This document shows, piece by piece, positions 47,819 to 60,245 of a DNA stretch of 64,000 nt. The DNA is from Pohlia nutans. Lineage: Eukaryota; Streptophyta; Bryopsida; Bryales; Mniaceae. The translations under genes were made by a program, and so were the position numbers. The notes under the pieces were generated by a model that did not search any database, was not told where the DNA came from, and was given only the letters and a program-made list of their open reading frames with translations. The DNA lies in assembly GCA_022496805.1 (NCBI GenBank), contig CM040093.1, forward strand, positions 932,501 to 996,500, in the 5' to 3' direction. Position 1 is the stretch's first letter, and each line of letters opens with the position of its first letter.

Positions 47819-48075
47819 GACAATGCTTGCAATAACCATGTACACCATATTAAAATATGTTGTTCTTGAGTAAGATGCATGTTTGAATGAAGTAGATCTA
47901 ATTTTATAACTACTATTTATGGGGCACTAAAATGCCATTGAGACTTGAAATATAACAAGGGAATCTTTTTATGACAAATGACACAAGGAGGAACAACTTT
48001 CTGGATGTAATGGAACCAAGAACCTCCAAGAATGGTTAGGAATTCATAAAACATCTAAGTGAAGTTATAATTCTT
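46392..48075. other. Intergenic DNA with microsatellites
   Basis: It contains a (TATATC/TACT) tract at about 46705-46856 and a (GTT) run at 47779-47819. No gene recognised. Confidence 0.5.
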
Positions 48076-48078
48076 AAA

Positions 48079-48453
48079 CTCTCTCAAAAACTCTTGGTTT
48101 GATAGGGACTTTTGGCCAATTTTGGACAATTCATGATGTGTAAGGAGTGTTTAAGTGGTGTTGGAACCCCAATTTTGGTGAAATGTAGATGAGGCATTTG
48201 ACTTTGGTCAAAAGACAACTACAATAGAATGAACCCTGTAGCAAACTTTCAAGAGCACCATTTTCAATGCCTTCAAAAGTTTGTCATATATTCACATTAA
48301 TAAAGTTATCTTTTGGCCAAAGTCAAAACCTTCCCCTATATTTCACCTAAATCATGGGGTCTAACACCACTCAAACACTTCATAAACACTATAAAGTTTT
48401 CAAAATTGGACAAAATTTCCCTACCAAATCGTGCATTTTTGAAAGACTCGAGG
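48079..48453. mobile_element. Foldback MITE with about 140-bp arms
   Basis: The left arm ('gtttaagtggtgttgg', 'tttgactttggtcaaaaga') is mirrored in the right arm ('ctaacaccactcaaacac', 'tcttttggccaaagtcaaaa'). The spacer is short, about 80-100 bases. Terminal pairs are 'ctctcaaaaactcttggttt' and 'aaatcgtgcatttttgaaag'. The open frame 48313-48531 lies in one arm and is not considered a gene. Confidence 0.75.
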
Positions 48454-50750
48454 ATTAATTATATTGTGAACCAAACATGCTCAATAGATGGCTTGACATT
48501 ACAAGAGGTCTTTGAGTTAATACAAAAGTAAAGTAGGTTGTTGATTCCCCAAGATGTGTCAAAATTATCAAGGGTATTTTCATAGCCAAAAGGCCTCCTC
48601 AAGACATTCTAAATGTCCAAGAACATATGTATGGAACATCCACTAGGGCCTAGTTTTCCAAATTTTCATAGGGGTCAAGCCTTTCGCTCCATAGTCATAA
48701 GAATGTCGTGCAAATTAGAGAAGCCACCATAAAGGACTTAAACAACTCATTTTACAAGGAGGCACTTTTTTATCACCTTGGGTTTGATGGAGCTAAGATC
48801 TCAAACCTTTAATTTGACACAGATTGGTCCAAAACACTCTTGCTCTAACGTGCATTGATTTCCCATCCTAGATATAGCCCTTTGGAATGTTTGATCCGCT
48901 TGATTGCGGCCCAAGAGCTAGTTCACATCACCACAAAAGTACTACAATGTGGATAATAAGACTTAGTTAACAAGATTGCCTCAACCAATGTGGAGAAAGT
49001 CTTTTTGGCCTCTAGTAGGTGATCTTCTTCCATTTTTCTAAGTGGTAGAGTCATTCACGTTCTAGATGTCAAGAGTGATCTCAAAAAGAAATCTCTAGAA
49101 TGTTGGAAAACGCACCAAGTTCGATCCATTTTCCATTGGAATGTGTCAAACCATGTTGATTTATCACATGTCACACTATGCCAATAAAATGCCGACATAC
49201 TTGTCCTAACTAATAACCAACCCTAACACAATAGTAAACTTACTCATTGAACGTCTTAGAAGCATTCATTGAAATGAAATTGCTTTCTAAAGGTTGCTCA
49301 TAAGTATAATCCCAGTATAATTATCATCAAATATGAAAAACCTATAAGGCTAATCACAAATGGAACATGCTTGAACTAGTATGAGTGGATGGCAAGTATA
49401 TATGCTTCTTCAACATGTTCTAAGGAGGCATCAACATCCTCTTTTGCCGGCCCAACTCAAACATATCTTGGAGTGTCAAATCGCCATGTGTTGGCTTAGT
49501 TAATCTTGGTTAAATCTCATACCCCTTGTTGAGTTGTTTGGATCCATCGTGTGTGCCGCACAAAGTTAACATGCTCTCTAACTTGGGTTCTGATGGCCTC
49601 ATAAACATTTTTAGTAGTGGAATAAAGTATCTCACTTGTCTCAAAAAAGAATAATGTTTATCATTTTAAAATCTAAATGCACATAAATTTATATAAGATG
49701 TATGCAACTATGAAAGTATTAAAAGTTGGCATGCAACTACGCTATAGGTGGCCATCGTATATTATCTTGTTTGCAAATGCAAAATTTAATGTGGTATTTA
49801 CTTGACCACAAATTACACAATGCCGAGAAGAACCCCTAACTTATAATTTAAAGCCCAAGATTTGTACTCCGGGTATGTTGAGGGCCTAGCAACTGGAAGC
49901 CCAATTCCATTGCATCAACAACTCAATTGTGTCATGTAGAAATAATTATTTTGTGTCGAAACTAATAGGTAAGGCACTACAATTAATTGTACTATGTGCA
50001 TAATGCAAAGGAGTCATGCTCTAAGATTTGGGCCATTGTTTAGTACAAACTGCAACTTTCAGGCTCGAAGTTCGAAGGATTGGGAACACATGGCAAATGC
50101 TAAACCATAGGTTACTTTGCAAGTGAAATGTGTAAGACCATGCAGGGAAGTTACATTCCTTGTAGGTCAAGATTTATTCGCCTTGAAAATAAAATACTTG
50201 GAAACGGCACTCTAAGAGTAGGCAATGTTGAGTTGAACAGAGAGATCCCATATGTAAGGCAATGCTTCATTGCAACCGTTAAGATGCCATAGTCACAAAG
50301 TGGGTAACCGGTAATACAAAGAGTATGAATGTGCATGGTCTTGGTGAATATATGGAGAGAGAATGTGTGATGGACCAATGCCTACCGTTGAATGTGATAG
50401 ATGGATGCATGAGAGCAAGTAAGGTGAAAATTCGAGAGAGAGGGAAGTGCCGGTACTCAAGGTAAGAGGGGAATAATTGAGCTTCACTTTTGGATGAAGA
50501 CTATAGTTTGTGAATGAAAGACCAAGGATGTGAAACCTTTCCAGGGTTAAAGAATACATGAAGAAAGTTCAAGGTTGTTGAATTGTCTTTGTGTGTATCA
50601 GTGTCAGTGAGAGTATCAAGTTAAGATGGCTATGGTTGAGGTACTTTCACTCAAACACATGGATTGATTCGGTGTATATACATATATATATATGATAATT
50701 ATAGTTTTATTGGGTACACATCCTTTTGTGATCTTGGGTCTCCTTTTGAG
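48454..50750. other. Upstream region of the BTB gene, no exon recognised
   Basis: No ankyrin-repeat coding was found here, although plant relatives of the BTB gene can carry ankyrin repeats N-terminally. An AT-rich TATA-like stretch 'gtatatacatatatatatat' lies at about 50672-50692. Confidence 0.4.
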
Positions 50751-50759
50751 CAGGAGGAT

Positions 50760-53649
50760 ATGAAAGGCGACAACGTCGAAAGACTTGGAAGAGCTCTTGA
50801 TGAATGCTCCATCAGCAAGCAGAATGATGAGGGTTTTGAGGAAGATCATACAGATGTGTGCTTCTTAGTAGACAACAAGCACTTCAGATGTCATCGATTT
50901 TTATTGGGTGCTCGATCTGAATACTTGAAGGCTAGATTTTCGAGGACAACTGGATTTAGGGAAGGAGCGGGGAAAACAGAGGTCAATAAATCAGGCTCAA
51001 GGTCTTTGCTTGTGCTTCAAGAGCATGACTTGAATGCTGGTGCCTTTGAGAAGGTTTTGGAATTCATGTAAGCCGCAATCACAATGTTTTGCAAATGCCA
51101 CAATTTGAAAAGAATTTGGGTTTAGGGTTTTGGCTCAAAGGTTGTGCATAGATATGTAGTTTAAGAATGACTTGGAGATCTTAAGTGTTGGTTCTCTTTG
51201 ACATTACATTTAGTTGGTAATCTGGTATGATTGGTAGGCATATAGAAATGTCCTAGGGTGCATCAAGATGTTTAGGTGGGTAACAATAAGCACTTGGGTG
51301 TCGTTGACCCCTAAGCATTGAAGAGGCCCAATCTGGGCTTCTCCATGCACCAAAGACGTAAAATTCAGATGTATGATTGATCTATCTAAAATCAACTCAT
51401 TCATCAAGTGCACTTCTTAAATCGGTTGGATGCCTAAATGTGATTGAATATTGGGGTTCAAATACATATCCTGGGTGTCCTTGGGTGCAAATATGTACTT
51501 TATATTTTTATCATCAATGTCACATGAGTATGTTTATATTTTCTCCATGATGTAAGATGATGTACTAAATGAAGTTTCAAATTCATAATTATAGGACATA
51601 TGACAAATGAGGACTCGTAGAAATTGTGTATATAGGTTGTACACTGAGCTCCTCAAGACCTTTAAGTTATTGAATACTCTGTCAATGGTTCTGGAGCTTT
51701 TTAACAAAAAAATTGTGAAGCATTTTATTAATTTGTTGGAGTCTGTTGTGCAGATACACAGATGCAGTTAAGAATGTGGACCTTGATCAGGTGTGTATAA
51801 TGAACTTCTTCATCTACAAGAGTTTTCTTTAGAAATGGTTTCAAATTTTGGAGAGCTTAGAGTTATCCTTCAAATGAATCAGAGTTTTGGTCAGGAGTTG
51901 GTTGCTTTGAATACATAACTTTCCATGTTCAGTAAGTTTGTGGTGCATGCTTGTAGTCGATCTGGAGGTTTGAAGAAGAACATTATGTATTGGTTCAGGG
52001 GGGGTCAAACTCATTTTAGCACCTGTTGGCATGCCAAAATGAGATTAGCCCTCCATGAACCGTTATAGGAAGTTCTTTGTTCAAACCTCCAGACCAATGA
52101 AAAACATGAAAACTTACCGAGCATGGAAAGTTCTGGATGGAAAACAACCAACTCCCGACCAGAAATCTGGTTGATTGAAAGGATAACTCCATTAGGCTGA
52201 TGAAGTAGAGAAGGGTGTGTATGGCAACATTGAATCCTAGTGTTCCCACATCTGAACCTACCAGATATACTTCCAAAATACGACTTCAATTGAAATTTCT
52301 TGAGCCGCATGGTGAGTGTGACATGTATGTGATGGCTTTGTTTGTGCAGGCCGAAGAAATATTTGATGCTGCTTCCAGATATCTTTTGTTTTCTTTAAAG
52401 CGTGCAGTAACAGATGCTCTCTTGCCACAACTGGAGACTGCCGCTCCGGCCGATCTATGTGGCTGGCTCCTTCTGGCTGATAAGTAAGTAATTGAAATGA
52501 CAATCTGCGAAGTACACTAAATAGTCATATTATGTGGGCCACAGCAATTCTCTAACCCATGTTATGCCAAATCTTCAGTTTACAGTTAGTGTGGGCCACA
52601 TTAGTTGTTTTTTTAGGAAATTGATGGGGTGACTATTTTATTTTATGCAACACTAATTTTTGAACTAATACTCAAGGTGTTGGTTGGAAGTCTCCAGTAG
52701 ACACGGGGAAGACACATTATTGCGACCCTGACTAGACAATTAGTGTTGCCCACATTAAATTTTAACCCACACTAATAGGACTATTTAGTGTAGCTGTCAC
52801 TCAAACCCACTTTAGAGATGAGCTTTCATCTTGAGTCCGGGCTTACAACGCTTAGAGGGCACCTGGATGGGTCCCATGTGGCACAACTATGCTAAAGTCT
52901 TGGTCAAAATCGCAAGCTATCTCCACAAGGGTACCTTAGGAATTGTTGAGAGCGTAAGCTCTCTTGTTTTGTGGACCTCAAGCCCATGGGCTTTCAAAAG
53001 GATTCTTTGGCTTGTCATGATTGCATCTTTTTTTAGAAGCATTCCCCTCTTGATGTATCACTTCGAGCATGGCTGCTTTACATTTGCTCAGACCAGTGAG
53101 AGCTTGAGGATTGGTCATGCTCTCAACAGTTTAGAGCTGTGGATGAAGCTTGTCAAATTCAAGTATCAAACTCCAAGAAATCATTGCAAGTTTGAGCTCT
53201 TGACTCGAGCTCGAGTGTCAAAGGGGCCCTAATAATGCATGAACAATTGTTGTTGATTATGGATTATTAATATCTTTTATACATGTAATAAATAAATGGT
53301 TTGCAGGTATGGAGTATGGAAGCTCCGAGAGCATTGTTTGGATGCCATGGCTATAAATTTTGAGGTTTTTGCTGCAACACCCGAGTTTCGACAAATGCTT
53401 TTGTGCCTTCCACCCCCTTCGGGAGATTTGGCGAAGCGAACAAGTGCTCCACGCGCCCCGGGAGAAGAGGGCCGAGAATCCGAACAGAACGTGCTTGATG
53501 ATTTGCGTGAGAAGTGGTTGGCTGAAGATGGCTCCGAGCTCGATAAGCAGGATGAAAGTGCACTCGAATTTGATAGAAGACTTGAGCTTTTGGTTTCTTT
53601 AGCTGAAGAAGAAGATATTGAGAATGAAGGATCCGCAGAAACTGAGTAG
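50760..53649 (+). CDS. BTB/POZ domain protein (At2g04740-like), four exons
   Basis: Exons 50760-51067, 51754-51790, 52350-52483 and 53307-53649 join in frame at GT/AG sites (donors GTAAGC, GTGTGT and GTAAGT) to give 273 codons ending in TAG. Residues about 35-135 form a BTB fold: '[20 protein letters not shown]', then 'SEYLKARF' and '[14 protein letters not shown]'. The fold continues with '[20 protein letters not shown]' and '[10 protein letters not shown]'. A BACK-like helical part ('[19 protein letters not shown]') and a conserved '[10 protein letters not shown]' precede 'LDDLREKWL' and '[17 protein letters not shown]'. This matches the C-terminal half of plant ankyrin-BTB proteins of the At2g04740 type, thought to be CUL3 adaptors. 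An AG at 50752-50753 could be an acceptor, so upstream ankyrin exons may exist outside the recognised region; alternatively the ATG at 50760 with the TATA-like stretch upstream is the true start. Intron 3 carries a MITE just after its donor. Confidence 0.85.
52515..52790. mobile_element. CACTAAATA-terminus MITE, copy 3, in BTB intron 3
   Basis: Ends 'CACTAAATAGTC' and 'GACTATTTAGTG', flanked by TA at 52513-52514 and 52791-52792. It is 276 bp and lies 31 bases downstream of the exon 3 donor. Interior segments ('gtgggccaca', 'acacta') are partly repetitive. Confidence 0.75.
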
Positions 53650-54060
53650 ATCGCAACGTTCTCGCCTTTCAATCTTGGTCACCATATTAAGGGACTTCAC
53701 AATCTGCTGTTGCAATTTGGAAGACCTTAACATACATTTCTCATATGGTCACTCCTCAAAGAGAATAAAAGTAATCACAAGGAAAAGAAGTGTCCTTGAA
53801 TTAGAGGATGCTGTGCTTCAATTATATAAGGTATGTTGTGGGTGTTTCTGTTCGTTTTTCATGTTCTCCATTCCACCAGTTAGTTTTTAACAACGAAACT
53901 TGTGCTGCATTAGCAAATCTATGATGAAGCATAAGCAATAATCAGATTGAAAATCGAGCATACCCTGATTTAGTGATAATTATTGAAAGTGCATGTTTGT
54001 TAATTTGTTAACAAAATAGATAGGTCCTCCCAATTGTGTTCACTATTGAGTGTGAAGTAG
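53650..54060. other. 3' flank of the BTB gene
   Basis: Probably 3' UTR and spacer; no further gene seen before the CACTA terminus. An AATAAA-type signal ('gagaataaaag') lies near 53761. Confidence 0.45.
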
Positions 54061-54420
54061 CACTACAAGAAAACCAGCCCAATGTGACCGGATGTGACTA
54101 AGCGCATATGACTATGTAGTCACCTCAGTCATTGATTTAGTCTAAAATCAGTCCTAAGAGGGTCCAATCATGGACTAGTCATATATGTAGTCATATTTTT
54201 GAGGACCTGGGTGGGAACGTCTACGGGAACGGGACATATGTTCTCCTGCCCGGTTCCCAGAGTCATGCTCTGAGTGCTTACTATGTGTAGTCATACTAAT
54301 GTAGTCGGATTGTATGGGTATATGGTTTATGTATGTCTTACTGTAGTAATACAGTTGGTTTGGGTGACTACATGCAGTCATGTAGTAAATAACCTGACTA
54401 ATAGTAGTCATATATTTCAA
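54061..54420. repeat. CACTA terminal repeat and subterminal repeat array
   Basis: The TIR is followed by repeated near-palindromes such as 'gactatgtagtcac', 'gactagtcatatatgtagtc' and 'gtgactacatgcagtcatgt'. Arrays of this kind are the binding sites of the element-encoded TnpA-type protein in En/Spm. The base triplet before the end is TAG. Confidence 0.8.
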
Positions 54421-54746
54421 TCAGATGATTTTGAAGTCCTCTAGTCGTTGGCTCAATGGGTGAGTGCTGTAAAATAGGAGTAGGTCCATAATCTTCACTT
54501 ACACAATAGCTTGTCTATTCAACACTACCATGTCTGTGCGCAAACATTATAGGATGTCATTTTAGGGCACCATTCTAGAAACACTACTAAATACACCTTC
54601 AAAAATTAGTAAGTAATTGGGTTGGGCGTCCAAAAATCATGATTCCACTTGCTCTATCTTGTATGCTTAACTTTGCTACACATTTCCCATGCTCACAAAG
54701 AAGCCGTTATTGATCACCTTCCCATACTTTTTTGAGATGTCAAAGT

Positions 54747-54905
54747 GATTGCAAAATAACGTAGTCATGTGGACAGTTTTCTTTACTGGAATTAGTAATG
54801 ACCGCAAAATAACATAGTCATCGACACAATTTCCTTTACTTATATTGGTAATGATTGCAAATTTACATAGTCAACTGGACAGTTTTCTTTACTTATATTG
54901 GTAAT
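54747..54905. repeat. Three exact-length 53-bp tandem repeats
   Basis: Units at 54747-54799, 54800-54852 and 54853-54905 share 'gcaaaataac(g/a)tagtca' or a variant and end 'tatt(a)ggtaat'. Each contains one TAGTCA core, so the array multiplies the subterminal motif between the left end and the transposase stop codon. Confidence 0.8.
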
Positions 54906-55010
54906 GAACTGCCTTTGTCCATACAACTCGAATTTGTTAACTGTGCAATCTCTGTGACTACTAATTTGCTGTACCAAATATCTACAGATAGTAGTTGGGC
55001 TCCTATAGTC

Positions 55011-58000
55011 CTACTCTGGTGACTCATCATTGTAGTCCGCCTCTGTATCCTCCATTTGCATAGCAAGCTGCACCTCGTTGCTAGAAAGCTCCCTGGAACT
55101 TGATAAAACAGGCAGCATTGCTGCGGTATCAGCAGTGACATTCTGTGCCATCAATCCCTGAGTTTCAGCATCGTCGCGTAAGCTTAGGCACTGTAGATCT
55201 GGTCTTCCCTCAGCCATGGAGGTCACTCTCACACTTCGTGATTGATTGCGTAGAACAACCTTCCACCCAGGATGTGCCACATCGTCAACAAAGAAGACCT
55301 GTTGAGCATGAAGAGGAAACGCAAACGAATCTGATGAGTATGGAATGGTACGGTCAATGTTCACGAGAGTGAAACCGTACTCATCTCTCTTCATAGTTGC
55401 CCGTGGCCCAATCCACGTAGCTTGGACCCAGTTACAATACAGTAGGAGTAACTCAAACTTCCCATAGTCAGCACCAATAATCTCTTCGACCCACCCCACG
55501 TACTCCACGTTCGCGAGCCTGTGGTTCTTGTCCTTTCTGCTGGCACGGCAAGATTGTGAGAATGTTGCAGCTACTCCGCTGTCGCACGTTGACAAGTGTA
55601 CCTCTGCTCCGCGCACACGTATATGGTTCCCGTATGCATACATGCTGCGATACGATTTTGCCTCACATGAAGGTGGTAGGACAAGGCCAAGAACATCTTC
55701 ATCGACATGTGTGCCTGCTGCCACATCCCGTTGCACTGCAGCAGGAAACCACTCTAAAAACTGCTCATTCCTTGCGATTGGTGGATACTCTGCTCTTCTA
55801 CCCCGTGATCGACGGCGTATCTCTGCACGCATTCTGTGCCGCGCTTCCATCTCCAAGTAGTGACGTCTGATTAGAAGCCACAGTGGATGGAAAGTTTTTA
55901 GATAACAAAAACAGGAAGCAGATAGAGGAAACGTCATCTACAAAACATTCTCTAGTCATGTGTTGCAATACGATGACTAGAATTAGTACGCAATAGACCT
56001 TTGGTGACTACACACAGTCACATTGTCCCTTCTAGACAGAGCGCATGACTAAAACAAGTGATGCTTACTCTCTGTATGACTGTAGAGGCTCCGCGTTCGT
56101 GAGAACAAACTCGTGAATCCGTGCCCTGAGCTCTAATGTCAAGAGTCGATATCGACCTGTACCCTCCACGACCTCACTCTTGGCCCCTACTTCCTCCTGA
56201 TCGTCCCATATCCTCCTGCGTGTTAGCTCACAGTCTTGCATGTACTCTGTGCAAAATCCTAACGCCTCCTCTATTATGTACCCCCTCGCCATGGATCCCT
56301 CGGGTTTTGCTCGTTGCCTAACATAGCCCTTCAGTCTCTTCAAGTATCGCTCAATAGGATACATCCATCGGGTGTGTACGGGACCACATATATCCAACTG
56401 CTGCACCAGGTGAATGGGGAGGTGTGACATGACATCAAAGAATGAAGGTGGAAAAACCTTCTCTAGCATGCATAGTGTCTCAGCTGTGTACTCCAATAAC
56501 TGTTCCATGGACGAGGGATCTACGGACTTTGCGCACAATCGTACAAACACCCGACTAAGCCGCATTATTGCCACCCGCGTATCCTTGTCCAAGAGAGTGT
56601 GCAAACACAAAGGGAGCAACTGTTGCATTAAGACATGGTAGTCATGAGATTTCAGCCCCTTCAAGTCCCCATCTGACGCAATGCACTTTGCAAGTTGGCC
56701 AGCGTAGTTTGTAGGAGTCTTCAAATTGCGGAGAATGTCTAGGAATTTCGCCTTCTCCTCTTTCGATAGTACATATGGAGCTGTTGGAAGTATGACATAC
56801 CCAGGTTTCCTTCCAGGAAGCGGGTGCAGATGTGGTTGAATATTGGCCTCTTTTAAGTCTAGCCTGGCCTTCAAAGTGTCACGAACTCCCCAAATTGTTT
56901 TCATCACGTTCTCGCAGATGTTTTTTTCACAGTGCATGGGATCCAAAACATGTCTAATGAGGAGGTCCTGCCAGAAATCCCAGCATAGCATTCCAGTGTC
57001 AGATTTGCTCACTATTGACAAAGAATCTTAAGCATTCATTGAGAAGTTATAGGTCCATATTCATTTTTCTCTCTACATGCAGTGATGGATTTCAGAAATT
57101 GCACTACTCACAGTCAACCTTTTTATCAAGCAGGTTACTAGATTCAGTCAACAATTCTGAAAGTAGTTACTGGAACCAGTGAATGCGCTTAGTACCTGCC
57201 AATACGGAAGCAGGTACAGAGCTAAGAGCCGCTTCACTCCGGTCCGGTGAATGGGGTCGCCTTCTCCTCCACCTCTTCTTCCATGTGACTCCTGCAGGAA
57301 GGATACTCTCTCTTGTGCATAGCCCTTGATGTCGCATCCTGTTAGAATTGGAGGGGGCGGCCGGTACTCCTGTTGACCATCGAATGCTTGCTTCAGCCTA
57401 CGATAGGGATGCCGTCTCATGAGATACCGGCGGTGACCTACATATACATTCTTTCCTAAAGCCTTTGACCGCCGAGTTGTAACATCTGGCCCACACTCCG
57501 TACACGCTCTATACCCTTTTGTGACTTGGCTAGATGTTAGTCCGTACGCAGGGAAGTCGTGCATGCACCAAAGAAGTAGAGCCCGCAGTTTAAAATGCTG
57601 TCTAGGGGGCTCTTCAGACACATCTATCGCTGGTACCCCTTTCCAGAGTTCCAAGAGCTCTTCAATCAGTGGAGTAAGGTACACATCGATGTTCTCCGAG
57701 GTCACGCTCTCTTTCCCTGGAATCAGCAATGCAAGCATGATAAAAAATGGCTTCATCACTAGCCATGCAGGCAAATTATAGTTCACCAGGAGAACCGGCC
57801 ATGTCGAGTGACTGAGCGACTGGTTTCCGAACGGATTCACTCCGTCCAGAGCCATCCCCAAGCGTATGTTCATGTGCTCAGCTGTAAAGTTGGCATCCAA
57901 TGACTCAATGTGCTTCCAGGCCTTCGAATCGGGGACGCAATCCACGTTACTCCCCTCCTTCTTCCGATTGGCGTGCCATTTGTTAAGTTCCGCCAGTCTT

Positions 58001-59425
58001 TTACACCGGTACATGCGCTTCAGACGGGGAATCAACGGAAAATGGCGTAGAATTTTGGATGGGATTGGGCTGGACTCCGACTTGTATCTCGGGGCGTTGC
58101 ACTTTGGACAGGACTTCGCATCCTGCAGCTCCTTCCTGAACAAGCAGCATCCATTGCGGCATGCATGTATAATATTATAAGACAGTCCCAACTTCACCAC
58201 ATACTTCCGGGCTTCATAGTGAGAACGGGGTAGGTAATTGTCGCTTGGAAGGAGAATATGCAACAGTTGAAGTAGTTCGTCAGCAAATGCATTCGATACT
58301 CCAAACACCGCAAAACAATTGAGTAGCAGAAGAGTTGAGACCAACCGACTTGTTGTGGCACCTGCAAAAAGAGGAGTTCGGGCATGCTCCACTAACTCCT
58401 CCATTACATCTGCCATGCAGTCCTCTTCCTCCCATGGGATTGCGTCATCCTCCTCCACATCGTCTGTTGGAGTACAATCCTCACGGTCTTCGTCCTCGAG
58501 GTTATCGTATCTAGAGAGGCACTCCATGATCATTCTAATTGCGTCCATGCCCCCATTGTTGTTGTCAAGCTCAGGAGGGCTTTCCCTGACTTCCTCTTCA
58601 GCAAGGTCTTTTTCCGCATCCACGAAACCCGCCTGAGCATAGCACACTCTTGGAATTAATCATTGACAGTATTTTAGCACTGGACATCAAATAACTTGCT
58701 TATTACAATTTAATATTGAAATTTGACTCCTAGTAGTGAAAGAAACGAGTATACAAGGACTCCATGCAGTCATCACATGATATGGGTGACTATGTGTAGT
58801 GAAGCATATTTGACTTTACAGAGTTGTATTATCTCACGTGTGTATGATGCAATACAGTCACAACCACATCACTATACGTAGTGATCAAACCATTGCTATA
58901 TTCTCTAATACCTCACTAAAATTAGTCATGTCCATCTCATGATTTCAGCATTGGAGACTATGCATAGTCACCTCGATGTGGCTCTACATAGTCGTATTAT
59001 CCCAAGTCTATGTGTGACTTAATGCAGTCACCACCACAGTACTATACATAGTGATAAAACCGTTGATGCAGTCACTAATATCTCACTACAATTAGTCATA
59101 GCATTCAGAAGCTATTTCAGTATTCGTGACTATGGGGTGTCAAATTATTCATTGAATTAATCATTGAAAGTATTTTAGCACTGGACATCAAATGACTTGC
59201 TTATTACATCACGTAGTTTAGACATACCAAAATAGGCACAGTGAATTGAGGGTCTCTTCCAATGGTCCTGAGATGCTTGCGAATGGTTGCCCTACTGATG
59301 CAACGACCTCCCATACAATTTCTGCATGGGCAACGGTAACTCGTTAGCCCCAGTCTATCTGCTTCTCTCTCCTCCAATTCCCAGAGGTCGAGGTCGCTTG
59401 CCCCCGTCGCACCACGGCTAGCCAT
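55011..59425 (-). CDS. CACTA transposase (TNP2/Transposase_21 with DUF4218 and DUF4216-like regions)
   Basis: Minus-strand join of 59228-59425, 57196-58632, 56069-56967 and 55011-55866 (donors GTATGT, GTACTA, GTAAGC; all junctions in phase), giving 1129 codons and a TAG stop with no internal stop. Exon 1 has an N-terminal zinc motif 'CPCRNCMGG' followed by 'IRKHLRTIGR'. Exon 2 is the Transposase_21 region, with an acidic N-terminal stretch, 'CRNGCCLFRKE', 'CPKCNAPRYK', 'RLGMALDGVNPFGNQS', 'WPVLLVNYNLP', 'IPGKESVTSENIDVYLTPLI', 'LLWCMHDFPAYG' and 'CTECGPD'. Exon 3 starts 'DLLIRHVLDPMHCEKNI' and contains a DUF4218-type block ('KSHDYHVLMQQLLP', 'FFDVMSHLPIHLVQQL'). Exon 4 has the DUF4216-type block ('YCNWVQATWIGPR', 'DEYGFTLVNI', 'FPLHAQQVFFVDD'). 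The protein would cut and join the element ends in the nucleus. Intact splicing and frame suggest recent activity. Introns 3 (55867-56068) and 1 (58633-59227) contain subterminal-type repeats. Confidence 0.88.
58725..59130. repeat. Subterminal-type palindromes inside transposase intron 1
   Basis: The intron holds many GTGACTA/TAGTCAC near-palindromes ('gtgactatgtgtagtga', 'gactatgcatagtcacc', 'gtgacttaatgcagtcac'). The same motif is in intron 3 near 56010 ('gtgactacacacagtcac'). Confidence 0.75.
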
Positions 59426-59494
59426 TTGTCAATGTAAAGCGGTCAATGGCACCTGCTCCTATACAGAAAACCACGCGAAATTGAGCATATGAAC

Positions 59495-59850
59495 TCAGCT
59501 TGGTTTTTGTTCATACTGGTAATAAAACTCCTTACTTCTGGTCAAAATTGTTATTGTTACAGAGTCAGATTTGAGGCAGACCAAGAGAGCAGTTTCATTG
59601 GAAAATGAAAAACGACCTCTCTCAGTTCTGAAATAAAATTCTAGAGAAAAAGCTCCAACGAAAAGGGGGAAAAAAAAATGGGCATAATTTCCCATGTCGC
59701 CTTTCGTGACAAGCCAAAATTTCATAACAATAAAGTCACCAACACTCTTATAACCACCTATTCCCGAAAAAATGAACAACTACAGTTCCAACGTATCTTT
59801 TACTTATTATTGACCAACCCTGGTTTACCAGCTTTCCTTTTGAGTTACCT
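59495..59850. other. CACTA upstream region, no gene recognised
   Basis: The 94-codon minus frame (59495-59779) has no motif. This stretch probably includes the transposase promoter and 5' UTR or an intron of the exon at 59854-60072. Confidence 0.4.
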
Positions 59851-59853
59851 TAC

Positions 59854-60072
59854 TAAAGAAGAGATTTCAGCTTTTCTCTTACGGTCCTGGGAGCCCAGTG
59901 CAGCATCTGTAGCATCAGGATTCAAACCATCAGATGGAACATTGGTTGCCCTAGAGTCGCCACCATCGTCAGATTTCTGTACTCTTCTTCGTTGGGCCTC
60001 AACAAGAATTTTAAGCTGGGCTGCAAGGATTCGAAACTGAGGATTAGTGGGGTCAATAGCAGAGTGTGCCAT
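59854..60072 (-). CDS. Unidentified exon in the CACTA element (second element gene or captured exon)
   Basis: It starts at ATG 60072 ('MAHSAIDPTNPQFRILAAQL') and stays open for 73 codons to a GTAAGG donor (59853-59848). The product is charged, with a short helical segment ('LKILVEAQRRRVQKS') and a basic 'DRKRKAE' patch near its end. It lies upstream of the transposase start on the same strand, where a TnpA-like or alternative 5' exon could be expected. Splicing to the transposase ATG exon in frame was not evident. Not recognised; it could be a captured host exon. Confidence 0.4.
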
Positions 60073-60079
60073 CAAAGTT

Positions 60080-60245
60080 TAAACTCCGTCACTGCCGTCA
60101 GTCACATGAACCAAACTACTGACTACTGAAGTCGCTATATGATGAACTTTTGTGACTTCGTAGCGTCACATAAACCAAACTTATGACTGACCTTGGTCAG
60201 ATCGTATGACTGCCCTTGGTCAGATCGTATGACTGCCCTTGGTCA
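60080..60245. repeat. Second-type CACTA repeat patch 1
   Basis: Contains 'gtcacataaaccaaacttat', 'gactgaccttggtcag' and 'atcgtatgactgcccttggt' in tandem. It is shared with 61430-61550 and 62430-62595. Confidence 0.75.
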
